In this document: piece after piece, positions 10,339 through 16,962 of the stretch
Layout of the letters: every line of letters starts with the position of its first letter
Numbering within the stretch: position 1 is the stretch's first letter
Source: JAIVJZ01 sp036386515
GTDB lineage: Bacteria; Acidobacteriota; Blastocatellia; Pyrinomonadales; Pyrinomonadaceae
DNA: 64,000 nucleotides
Assembly (NCBI GenBank): GCA_036386515.1
Contig: DASVVO010000081.1
Location: 123,839-187,838, forward strand
Direction: 5' to 3'
Notes under the pieces: generated by a model
The model's input: only the letters and a program-made list of their open reading frames with translations
What the model was told of the DNA's origin: nothing
Databases searched by the model: none
Position numbers and translations under genes: made by a program

Positions 10339-11523
10339 ATGTCCAACGACAATCCATTCGATCGCATCGTCCTCGTCGTCCTAGACAGTCTCGGCATGGG
10401 CGAGATGCCGGACGCCGCCGCGTGGGGCGACGCGGGTTCGGATACGCTCGGCCACATCTGCGCGTCGCGCGAGGTGCGGCTGCCGCACCTGCAATCGCTC
10501 GGACTCGGCAACGTGCGCCCGCTCGAACATGTCGCGCCCGCCGCGAGTCCGCGCGGCTCCTACGGCCGCTGCGCCTTGCAGTCGAACGGCAAGGACACGA
10601 CGACGGGACACTGGGAGATGGCCGGGATCATTCTGGACGAAGCGTTTCCCACCTACCCCGAAGGCTTTCCCGCAGACGTGCTCGCGCGCTTCGTCGCGGA
10701 GACGGGCGTGCCCGGCGTGCTCGGCAACTACCCGGCTTCGGGCACGGAGATCATCAAGGAACTCGGCGCGGAGCACGTCCGCACGGGCAAGCCCATCGTC
10801 TACACCTCCGCCGATTCCGTCTTCCAGATCGCCGCGCACGAAGAGGTCATTCCCGTCGAACGCCTCTATGCGATCTGCCAGGCGGCGCGGCGCATACTGC
10901 GCGGCGAGCACGAGGTCGGGCGCGTCATCGCGCGTCCCTTCATCGGCACGCCGGGCGCGTTTCAGAGAACCGAGAACCGGCACGACTACGCCGTCCCGCC
11001 GCCGCGCGAAAATTTGCTCGTCGCCCTGAGCGACGCCGGGCTGGACGTGGTCTGCATCGGCAAGATCGCCTCCATCTACGATTCGCTCGGCGCGACGCAG
11101 GACTTGAAAGCCAAGAACAACGACCAGTCGATTGACCAGACCATCCGCGCCCTCGCCGCCGACGGCACGCGCGGCCTCGTCTTCACCAACCTCGTCGATT
11201 TCGACATGCTCTACGGCCACCGCCGCGACGTGGAAGGCTACGCCCGCGCCCTCGAACATTTCGACGCGCGCCTCCCCGAAATCGAAGCCGCGATGAGCGA
11301 ACGCGACCTGCTGATCCTCACCGCCGACCACGGCAACGACCCGACCTATCGCGGCACGGATCACACGCGCGAATACGTCCCGCTGCTCGTCTACGGGCGG
11401 CGCGCCCGCCCGGGCGTCAACCTCGGCACGCGCCGCTCCCTCGCCGACATGGGGCAGACCGTCGCCGAAAATTTCAACTTGAAACTCGCGGCGGGCGAAA
11501 GCTTTTTAAGTGAAATCGCGTGA
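10339..11523 (+). CDS. deoB: Phosphopentomutase
   Basis: DeoB interconverts (deoxy)ribose 1-phosphate and 5-phosphate in nucleoside salvage. The 394-residue length is standard for this alkaline-phosphatase-like enzyme. Visible metal-site and signature blocks are VLDSLGMGEMPDAAAWGDAG at the N-terminus, GKDTTTGHWEMAG near residue 90, TNLVDFDMLYGHRRD near 285, and LTADHGNDPTYRGTDHTREY near 330. It lies 30 bp after the VWA gene and upstream of rpiB and deoC, so three enzymes of deoxyribose/ribose-phosphate metabolism sit within 6.6 kb. DeoB would supply deoxyribose 5-phosphate to DeoC. Confidence 0.97.
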   Translation: MSNDNPFDRIVLVVLDSLGMGEMPDAAAWGDAGSDTLGHICASREVRLPHLQSLGLGNVRPLEHVAPAASPRGSYGRCALQSNGKDTTTGHWEMAGIILDEAFPTYPEGFPADVLARFVAETGVPGVLGNYPASGTEIIKELGAEHVRTGKPIVYTSADSVFQIAAHEEVIPVERLYAICQAARRILRGEHEVGRVIARPFIGTPGAFQRTENRHDYAVPPPRENLLVALSDAGLDVVCIGKIASIYDSLGATQDLKAKNNDQSIDQTIRALAADGTRGLVFTNLVDFDMLYGHRRDVEGYARALEHFDARLPEIEAAMSERDLLILTADHGNDPTYRGTDHTREYVPLLVYGRRARPGVNLGTRRSLADMGQTVAENFNLKLAAGESFLSEIA

Positions 11524-11569
11524 TGGAATCGCGGCGCGCCGCTTTGTGAGCTACGGCGGATAGTCGGGT

Positions 11570-11854
11570 ATGTTTGAGAACATCCTCAACCGGATGCGCG
11601 AGAAAGTTCGCGCGCTTCAGTACGTCATGACGCTCCATGCTGAAGAAGAGATGGACAACGATGATTTATCCATCTTCGAGGTTGAGCGAGCGATTCTGGC
11701 AGGTCGGATTATTGAACGGCAGAAGGATGTTGAGACGAGCGAGTGGAAATATCTGATCAAGGGCAAGACTGCCGAAGGCGTCGAAGTTGTGGCCGTGTCA
11801 AAGTTGAGTTCGACCGGCAAGTTGATTATCATCACCGTATATGTCGAGCAGTGA
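11570..11854 (+). CDS. DUF4258 domain protein, possible toxin partner
   Basis: The 94-residue protein has the DUF4258 layout: YVMTLHAEEEMDNDDLSIFE with its His near residue 23, then VERAILAGRIIERQKD, and a C-terminal beta strand pair ending KLIIITVYVE. Many DUF4258 proteins are encoded beside a YgiT-type zinc-finger protein, as here, where the next start overlaps this gene by 14 bp. The pair is arranged like a toxin-antitoxin module related to MqsRA, but toxicity is inferred from context only. Confidence 0.75.
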   Translation: MFENILNRMREKVRALQYVMTLHAEEEMDNDDLSIFEVERAILAGRIIERQKDVETSEWKYLIKGKTAEGVEVVAVSKLSSTGKLIIITVYVEQ

Positions 11855-12098
11855 AGATCAACCGGATATGATGATTTGCGATGTTTGCGGTCAAGGCGGC
11901 GCGCGCCTTCGTCATGTGACAAGAAGCTACGGCAAAGAAGCCAGCCTGCTCGTGATCGAGAATGTCCCGATCATCTCATGTCCGCACTGTGGCGCAAGCT
12001 ATCTCACGGCCGAAACTTTGCACGAACTGGAACGCATCAAACTCCACCGCTCGAACTTTGCCGTCGAACGTCCTGTCGCGGTTGCGGTGTTTGTCTGA
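11841..12098 (+). CDS. YgiT-type zinc-finger protein (MqsA-like antitoxin)
   Basis: The 85-residue protein carries two CxxC knuckles, MICDVCGQ near residue 14 and ISCPHCGASY near residue 47. This is the pattern of the MqsA/YgiT N-terminal zinc domain. The ALETLHELERI-type helix after the second knuckle (here TAETLHELERIKLHRS) is also family-typical. No helix-turn-helix domain follows, so it is the short zinc-only version. It overlaps the DUF4258 gene by 14 bp, implying coupled translation. The antitoxin role is inferred. Confidence 0.78.
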   Translation: MSSSEDQPDMMICDVCGQGGARLRHVTRSYGKEASLLVIENVPIISCPHCGASYLTAETLHELERIKLHRSNFAVERPVAVAVFV

Positions 12099-12145
12099 CT
12101 TACCCTTCTTGCTCTCTACCTTAAACATTCACCTGTCACCCGTCG

Positions 12146-12835
12146 CTAGAGCGTAGGGTCTTTGATGACGGCGATGTAGGGGAGGTTGCGGTAGCGTTCG
12201 GCGAAGTCGAGGCCGTAGCCGACGACGAAGGCGTCCGGGATGGTGAAACCGAGATAGTCGATGGGCACTTCGCGCAGCCGCCGCTCCTGTTTGTTGAGCA
12301 GGGCGGCGAGTTTGACGCTCGACGCGCCGCGCGAATGCAAATTCGCCATGAGGTAGGAGAGCGTCAGCCCCGTGTCCACGATGTCTTCGACGATGAGAAT
12401 GTCGCGTCCCTCGATGGGCACGTCCAAATCTTTCACGATCTTGACCTCGCCCGACGAGCGCGTGGACTCGCCGTAACTGGAGATCGCCATGAACTCCACG
12501 CCGACGCGCATGTCGATGGCGCGCATCAGGTCGCTCAGGAAGATGAACGCGCCTTTGAGCACGCCGAGCAAGAGGGGATTGCGTCCCGCATAGTCGCGCG
12601 CGATCTCCGCGCCGAGTTCCGTGATGCGGGTCTGAATCTGTTCCGCGCTGAACATCGGCGCGAGGTTGTCGTTGGTGAACTCGCTGGGGACGGGAGCGGC
12701 TGTAGCTGACAAGGGCGGCCTCCTGTTGGCTGCGTCGGATGCGGAAAATGTCGGAGCTTGAAAGTGCGTATGAAGCGGCGACGCCGTTTGCGCGCGCGCC
12801 TCCTGGTGCGACATACTAAAGTAGCCGCTCGCCAC
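12146..12835 (-). CDS. hpt: Hypoxanthine phosphoribosyltransferase
   Basis: The enzyme salvages hypoxanthine and guanine using PRPP. The PRPP-binding signature ILIVEDIVDTGLTLSYLMAN is clear near residue 150, and the preceding FMAISSYGESTRSSGEVKIV and later PDAFVVGYGLDFAERYRNLPYI match the family throughout. The catalytic part starts at SAEQIQTRITELGAEI. The frame from 12835 adds about 60 residues (Ala/Pro/Ser-rich) not usual in the family; an in-frame ATG at 12655 would give a 169-residue protein of near-standard length. Neither start has a strong ribosome binding site, so the N-terminus is unsettled. It is divergent from rpiB. Confidence 0.92.
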   Translation of the reverse strand: MASGYFSMSHQEARAQTASPLHTHFQAPTFSASDAANRRPPLSATAAPVPSEFTNDNLAPMFSAEQIQTRITELGAEIARDYAGRNPLLLGVLKGAFIFLSDLMRAIDMRVGVEFMAISSYGESTRSSGEVKIVKDLDVPIEGRDILIVEDIVDTGLTLSYLMANLHSRGASSVKLAALLNKQERRLREVPIDYLGFTIPDAFVVGYGLDFAERYRNLPYIAVIKDPTL

Positions 12836-12837
12836 AG

Positions 12838-12960
12838 GTCAATGAAGTCAAGCGGTCAGCCGTCAGTGGTCAGCCGTCAGCTAGCCGCTGACCCGACTTG
12901 ACGGCTCGCGGCTGACCGGATGTTAAAAGCGACGGCTCGCGGCCGACCGCTAACAGCTAA
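12838..12960. repeat. Intergenic inverted repeat built of short tandem repeats
   Basis: The gap between divergent hpt and rpiB is filled by GGTCAGCC/GTCAG units on the left and their complements (CGGCTGACC, GACGGCTCGCGGC) on the right, giving a long imperfect hairpin. TTGACGGCTCGCGGC-like units occur twice in the right half. It resembles the other tandem-repeat inverted repeats in this window in architecture but not in sequence. Any promoter for rpiB must lie inside or beside it. Confidence 0.6.
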
Positions 12961-12965
12961 ATCTT

Positions 12966-13829
12966 ATGCCCGAAGAACAATCTACCCGCGACCGCGTGCG
13001 CGCCCTCGTGCGCGAGGTGCTCAACAACGCGCTGCCCGAAGAAGGAAGCGAAAACGCAACTCAAACGGCGACGCCTTCATCCGCGAGCGCGCCCGCCCCG
13101 CCGCACGCCAAGGCGACGACGGCCGCCGCGCCGCCACCGCCGCCACTTCTGCGCCCCGACGCCAAGGCGACGGCGGCGAGCGCGACGGACGAGAAGCCCA
13201 TCGCGCGCGACGAATCCTCGAAGACGGTCATCACCGAATCGGACGTGCGCGGCCTCGAACGGGGCGCGCGCCTGCGCGTCGCCGAGAGCGCGCGCCTGAC
13301 CCCGCTCGCCGCCGACATCGTCCGCGAGCAGGGCATCGAACTCGTGCGCCGCGCCCCGCGTCGCGGCTTGCGCGAGAGCAGGTCAATCGCCGTCGGCGCG
13401 GATCACGGCGGCTACCCTTTGAAGGAAGAACTCAAAACTCACCTCGCCGAACTCGGCCACCGCGTCCGCGACTTCGGCACGAACTCGACCGACGCCGTTG
13501 ACTACCCGGACTTCGCGCACGCTGTCGCCCGCGCCGTCTCGGACGGCGAATGCGAACTCGGCATCATCATCGACGGCGCGGGCGTCGGCTCCGCGATGAC
13601 GGCCAACAAAGTGCCCGGCGTGCGCGCCGCCGCCTGCTACTCCGTCAAAGTCGCCGTCAACTCGCGCGAGCACAACGATGCCAACGTGCTCACGCTCGGC
13701 AGCGGCACGATCACCGCCGCCGAGATGCGCGAGATCGTCGCCGCCTGGCTCACGACCGAGATTACAGAAGACCGACACCGCAAGCGCGTAGCGAAGATCG
13801 TGGCGGTCGAGCGTCAATATCGCGCGTGA
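12966..13829 (+). CDS. RpiB-type sugar-phosphate isomerase with microcompartment-like N-terminal extension
   Basis: The C-terminal 150 residues are an RpiB/LacAB isomerase: SIAVGADHGGYPLKEELKTH, then DAVDYPDFAHAVARAVSDGE, then GAGVGSAMTANKVPGVRAA with SREHNDANVLTLGSG. The position of E. coli catalytic Cys66 (ICGTG) is Asp here (IDGAG). The first 130 residues are extra. They form a short amphipathic helix (TRDRVRALVREVLNNALP), a 60-residue Ala/Pro/Thr linker, and a segment (VITESDVRGLERGARLRVAE, SARLTPLAADIVREQGIELV) like the one opening EutT-type proteins. A helix plus flexible linker is the usual form of a microcompartment encapsulation peptide. deoC, 2.2 kb downstream, has a similar helix. 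No shell gene is in the window. Confidence 0.9.
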   Translation: MPEEQSTRDRVRALVREVLNNALPEEGSENATQTATPSSASAPAPPHAKATTAAAPPPPPLLRPDAKATAASATDEKPIARDESSKTVITESDVRGLERGARLRVAESARLTPLAADIVREQGIELVRRAPRRGLRESRSIAVGADHGGYPLKEELKTHLAELGHRVRDFGTNSTDAVDYPDFAHAVARAVSDGECELGIIIDGAGVGSAMTANKVPGVRAAACYSVKVAVNSREHNDANVLTLGSGTITAAEMREIVAAWLTTEITEDRHRKRVAKIVAVERQYRA

Positions 13830-13836
13830 AGTTTCG

Positions 13837-14433
13837 ATGCCGGATGCGCCGACGCCAAGACCGCAAGTCTTCATCATCGCCGGGCCGAACGGGGCGGGGA
13901 AATCCACCCTCGCGCCCTTTCTTTTGCGCGACACGTTCGGCGTGGGCGAATTTGTCAACGCCGATACCATCGCGCTCGGCCTCTCGGCCTTCAGCCCGGA
14001 GAGTGTGACCTTCGAGGCCGGGCGCATTATGCTCACGCGCCTGCGCGACCTCGCCCGCGCCCGCGCGAGCTTCGCCTTCGAGACGACGCTCGCCACGCGT
14101 TCCTACGCCGCCTTCGTCGCCGCCTTACGGCGTGAGGGTTACGAATTTCAACTGCTCTACCTCACCTTGCGCAGTCCAGAACTGGCCGTCGAGCGCGTGC
14201 GCTCGCGCGTGCGCCTCGGCGGCCACCATGTTCCCGAAGCGGTCGTCCGCAGGCGTTTCCGCAACGGCGCGCGCAACTTCTTCCGTCTCTACCGTCCGCT
14301 GGCTGATACGTGGGGAATATACGATAATTCCACCCTCGACGCGCCGCGCCCCGTCGCAGTCGGCCGTCGAGACGAGTTTACGAAAGTGCTCCAACCGAAT
14401 TTATGGCAGGAGTTCCAGAGGCGTTCCGTATGA
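13837..14433 (+). CDS. Zeta-toxin-like P-loop kinase
   Basis: The 198-residue protein has a Walker A VFIIAGPNGAGKSTLAPFLL at residues 11-30, then FVNADTIALGLSAF and RASFAFETTLATRSYAAFV. This is the order seen in zeta toxins and related AAA_33 kinases, which phosphorylate UDP-N-acetylglucosamine in characterised cases. An Arg-rich LRSPELAVERVRSRVRLGGHHVP block provides lid residues. It starts 7 bp after rpiB and its stop overlaps the next small gene (ATGA), as in toxin-antitoxin pairs. The small partner is not a classical epsilon antitoxin, so toxin status is inferred; many chromosomal homologues are of unknown function. Confidence 0.8.
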   Translation: MPDAPTPRPQVFIIAGPNGAGKSTLAPFLLRDTFGVGEFVNADTIALGLSAFSPESVTFEAGRIMLTRLRDLARARASFAFETTLATRSYAAFVAALRREGYEFQLLYLTLRSPELAVERVRSRVRLGGHHVPEAVVRRRFRNGARNFFRLYRPLADTWGIYDNSTLDAPRPVAVGRRDEFTKVLQPNLWQEFQRRSV

Positions 14434-14612
14434 GAGACAAATACGCCGACCCGACCAGGATGTCAGACGAAACCAAACAAATCGAACACGCCATGCGCCG
14501 CGCTGTCCGCGAAGCCCTGCTCATGCACAAACGCGCGGGCAACACCGTCGCCGCTTGGAAGGAAGGGCGCGTGGTGTTAGTCACTGCGGAAAAGATTGCG
14601 ATTGATAAATAG
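14430..14612 (+). CDS. Small partner of the zeta-like kinase, 60 aa
   Basis: The product begins MRDKYADPTRMSDETKQIEH and contains an amphipathic helix (AMRRAVREALLMHKRAGNTV) and a short strand (GRVVLVTAEKI). The ATG at 14430 overlaps the kinase stop by four bases; an internal ATG at 14460 is a possible alternative. Small proteins of this form commonly follow zeta-like kinases. I infer an accessory or antitoxin role without direct evidence. Confidence 0.65.
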   Translation: MRDKYADPTRMSDETKQIEHAMRRAVREALLMHKRAGNTVAAWKEGRVVLVTAEKIAIDK

Positions 14613-14636
14613 CGAAGCGGCCATCGGCGGCTCGTA

Positions 14637-14837
14637 ATGCACAAGTACAAAATTATTATCTACTGGAGCAATGACGATCAGGTTTTCATCGCCGAAGTTC
14701 CTGACCTACCCGGCTGCATGGCTCATGGCGATAGTCATGCTGCTGCACTCGCAAGCGCTAACGAAGCAATCCAACTATGGATAGATACGGCAGTAGAGTT
14801 TGGCAATTCCGTACCTGAACCGAACTGCTGTATTTGA
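14637..14837 (+). CDS. HicB-like antitoxin-family protein
   Basis: The 66-residue protein matches the HicB partial RNase-H fold: YKIIIYWSNDDQVFIAEVPD, then LPGCMAHGDSHAAALASANE, then AIQLWIDTAVEFGNSVPEP. No HicA toxin gene is adjacent and there is no C-terminal DNA-binding domain, so this is an orphan short HicB. Base composition drops from this gene onward compared with rpiB, marking the left edge of an AT-richer patch. Confidence 0.8.
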   Translation: MHKYKIIIYWSNDDQVFIAEVPDLPGCMAHGDSHAAALASANEAIQLWIDTAVEFGNSVPEPNCCI

Positions 14838-14881
14838 GGCTTTCGTTATTTTCTTATTATTCGTATCGAGGTTTAAGAATA

Positions 14882-16027
14882 ATGCAGCTTTTTAAGGTGA
14901 GCACGTCAACAGGAATTACCATACAAGAAGAAATTAAGCATACCCGTTTTAGAGATGTTTTGATAAATAACGCATCTGGTAAGGAGAAAGATTTAGAGAG
15001 TTTTTTAGTTCAATATCCCGGTTTACTCAATTTTGGCGATTTCGATCAATCCGACCCGGAAAACACTGATCTGCTTATCATTTCAAGACAACCAACGACA
15101 TCTACCAGAAAACGCGCAGACCTTCTCGGTATACACCGTGATGGGAGCCTTATCGTTATCGAAGTTAAACGAGACGCCGCAGATGAGCGAAATCGGGTGG
15201 AAGGGATAGAGTTTCAGGCAATCCGGTACGCTGCAGCGAGCAGAAAAATGACAGTTGATGCCATCATCGAAACATACGCTAGGTATCTACTAAGTATCCA
15301 TTTTGAGAAAGAAGCCGCGCACCTAAATGAAATATATCCAGTATTTATCGAAGAGTATAGGCAGGTGGCGGTTGGGAAACTGTGTGAACATTTAGCTGAC
15401 GAAGAAGAAGAGTTAAGTGAGGAAGATTTGGAGGCCATCATAGACCCAAAGGAAAAGCAAAAGATTTATTTAGTTGCAGCGGATTATGAGGCCGATGTTA
15501 TTTCAGCTTGCGCTTGGCTACGCGAGCATAATATTGATGTTTCATGTTTCCGGCTGAGACCTTACAGAATAGCAGGTGAGATTGTGCTTGAAAGAGAAAG
15601 GCTTATTCCGCCCCCAGAACTTGGTGACTACATGACGGACATATTTGTTTCTCCTGTCATTGGAGGGCAGATTCAGCCGCAAGCCAGGCGTAAGCAAAGT
15701 GAAGATAAACCTAGTAGATTAATTTGGGCTGATGATGAAGAAAATCCCATTAACGTAGCGACTTGGCGGGAAATGTTCGCACAAGTTGTAAGAAGAGCGC
15801 TTAGCGATGGCCTCTCCCCCGACAAACTTCCTACCAGAGTATGTAAGAACGAAGATGATGCGCAGAGATTCCAAGCCCCAAGATTTTTTGAATCTCACAA
15901 TGTTTGGATTGATTTACACGGCAGCGCCAGTGCGGTTCAGGGGTTTGTGAGGAAAATTTTGCTGGGGATGAATAAGCAGGGACTACTAACGGTAGAAACT
16001 CGAAACGGTAATGTGATCGAGTTTTAA
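14882..16027 (+). CDS. NucS/PD-D/ExK-like nuclease domain protein, probably acquired
   Basis: The 381-residue protein has an N-terminal nuclease-like region. KEKDLESFLVQYPGLLNFGD resembles the helix before NucS-type sites, followed by RADLLGIHRDGSLIVIEVKR with the D...ExK triad (Asp near residue 78, EVK near 92). A helical middle (SIHFEKEAAHLNEIYPVFIE) and an acidic stretch EEEELSEEDLEAIIDPKEK follow. The C-terminal half is unrecognised. The gene is strikingly AT-rich against its neighbours and uses different codons, which points to horizontal transfer. The ATG at 14882 is preferred because the longer frame from 14834 adds residues of a different character. Substrate unknown; a defence or repair role is possible. 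Confidence 0.75.
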   Translation: MQLFKVSTSTGITIQEEIKHTRFRDVLINNASGKEKDLESFLVQYPGLLNFGDFDQSDPENTDLLIISRQPTTSTRKRADLLGIHRDGSLIVIEVKRDAADERNRVEGIEFQAIRYAAASRKMTVDAIIETYARYLLSIHFEKEAAHLNEIYPVFIEEYRQVAVGKLCEHLADEEEELSEEDLEAIIDPKEKQKIYLVAADYEADVISACAWLREHNIDVSCFRLRPYRIAGEIVLERERLIPPPELGDYMTDIFVSPVIGGQIQPQARRKQSEDKPSRLIWADDEENPINVATWREMFAQVVRRALSDGLSPDKLPTRVCKNEDDAQRFQAPRFFESHNVWIDLHGSASAVQGFVRKILLGMNKQGLLTVETRNGNVIEF

Positions 16028-16028
16028 C

Positions 16029-16045
16029 TTATTTACAGTAAATAA
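16029..16045. promoter_or_regulatory. Perfect palindrome upstream of deoC
   Basis: TTATTTAC and its exact complement GTAAATAA are separated by one base. The site lies 2 bases after the nuclease stop and 18 bases before the deoC start, ahead of a clear GGAG ribosome binding site (16050-16053). It could be an operator for deoC or a weak terminator of the AT-rich nuclease gene; no T-run follows. Confidence 0.4.
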
Positions 16046-16062
16046 TAACGGAGCGGTATTCT

Positions 16063-16962
16063 ATGGCATATTCAAACAACGGAGATTTGGAGCATCTGGT
16101 CGAACAGATCACCGATGTCATCGTGGCGCGGCTGAACGGGGACGCGGAGGAACAGGCCGCGCTGTGCGGGTGCGGGTCGGCGTGTTTCAACCGTTGCCCG
16201 GAGCGGATGCAGCGCGTGGTGGACGCGGGCGCGTCGCGTATCGGGTTGGTGTTGGGCGAAACGGCGTCGGCGCGCGACTGGGCGAGCCTGGTGGATCATA
16301 CGCTGTTGAAGCCGGAGGCGAGCGAGGCGGACATCGAGCGTTTGTGCGGAGAGGCGGCGCAGTTTCATTTTGCGAGCGTGTGCGTGAACCCGACGTGGGT
16401 GCGCGCCTCGGCGTGCCACCTGCGCGGGAGCGGCGTGGCGGTCTGCACCGTGATCGGGTTCCCGCTCGGCGCGACGCTCCCGGACGTGAAGGCCTATGAG
16501 ACGCGGCGCGCCATCTTCGACGGGGCGCGCGAAGTGGACATGGTGATCAACGTCGGCGCGTTGAAGAGTGGGGATGATTGCGCGGTGGAGTATGACATCC
16601 GGCAGGTGGCGGAGGCGGCGCACGAGCAGGACGTGCTGGTGAAGGTGATCATCGAGGCGGCGTTACTGACGGACGAGGAGAAGGTGCGCGCGTGTCTGGC
16701 GGCGAAACGCGCCGGAGCGGATTTCGTCAAAACTTCGACGGGCTTCGCCAAGGGCGGGGCGACGGTGGCCGACGTGGCCTTGATGCGCCGCACCGTGGGA
16801 CAGGAGATGGGCGTGAAGGCGGCGGGCGGCGTGAAGGGGCTGGACGACGCGCGGGCGATGGTCGAAGCGGGCGCAACCAGGCTCGGCGCGAGCGTCGGCG
16901 TGAAGATCGCGCAGGAGGCTTCGGGCGTGCGGATGGAGACCGCCAATGTCGCAGGCTATTAA
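16063..16962 (+). CDS. deoC: Deoxyribose-phosphate aldolase with microcompartment-like N-terminal extension
   Basis: DeoC cleaves 2-deoxyribose 5-phosphate to glyceraldehyde 3-phosphate and acetaldehyde through a Schiff-base lysine. The aldolase part (about residues 75-299) shows LVDHTLLKPEASEADIERLC, CTVIGFPLGATLPDVKAYE, VDMVINVGALKSGD and DFVKTSTGFAKGGATV, whose Lys is the expected catalytic residue. The first 70 residues are additional. DLEHLVEQITDVIVARLNGD is an amphipathic helix like microcompartment encapsulation peptides, followed by a Cys-rich piece (CGCGSACFNRCPERM). Acetaldehyde is the kind of volatile product that such compartments retain. The stop lies inside the start of the next VWA gene. 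Confidence 0.96.
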   Translation: MAYSNNGDLEHLVEQITDVIVARLNGDAEEQAALCGCGSACFNRCPERMQRVVDAGASRIGLVLGETASARDWASLVDHTLLKPEASEADIERLCGEAAQFHFASVCVNPTWVRASACHLRGSGVAVCTVIGFPLGATLPDVKAYETRRAIFDGAREVDMVINVGALKSGDDCAVEYDIRQVAEAAHEQDVLVKVIIEAALLTDEEKVRACLAAKRAGADFVKTSTGFAKGGATVADVALMRRTVGQEMGVKAAGGVKGLDDARAMVEAGATRLGASVGVKIAQEASGVRMETANVAGY

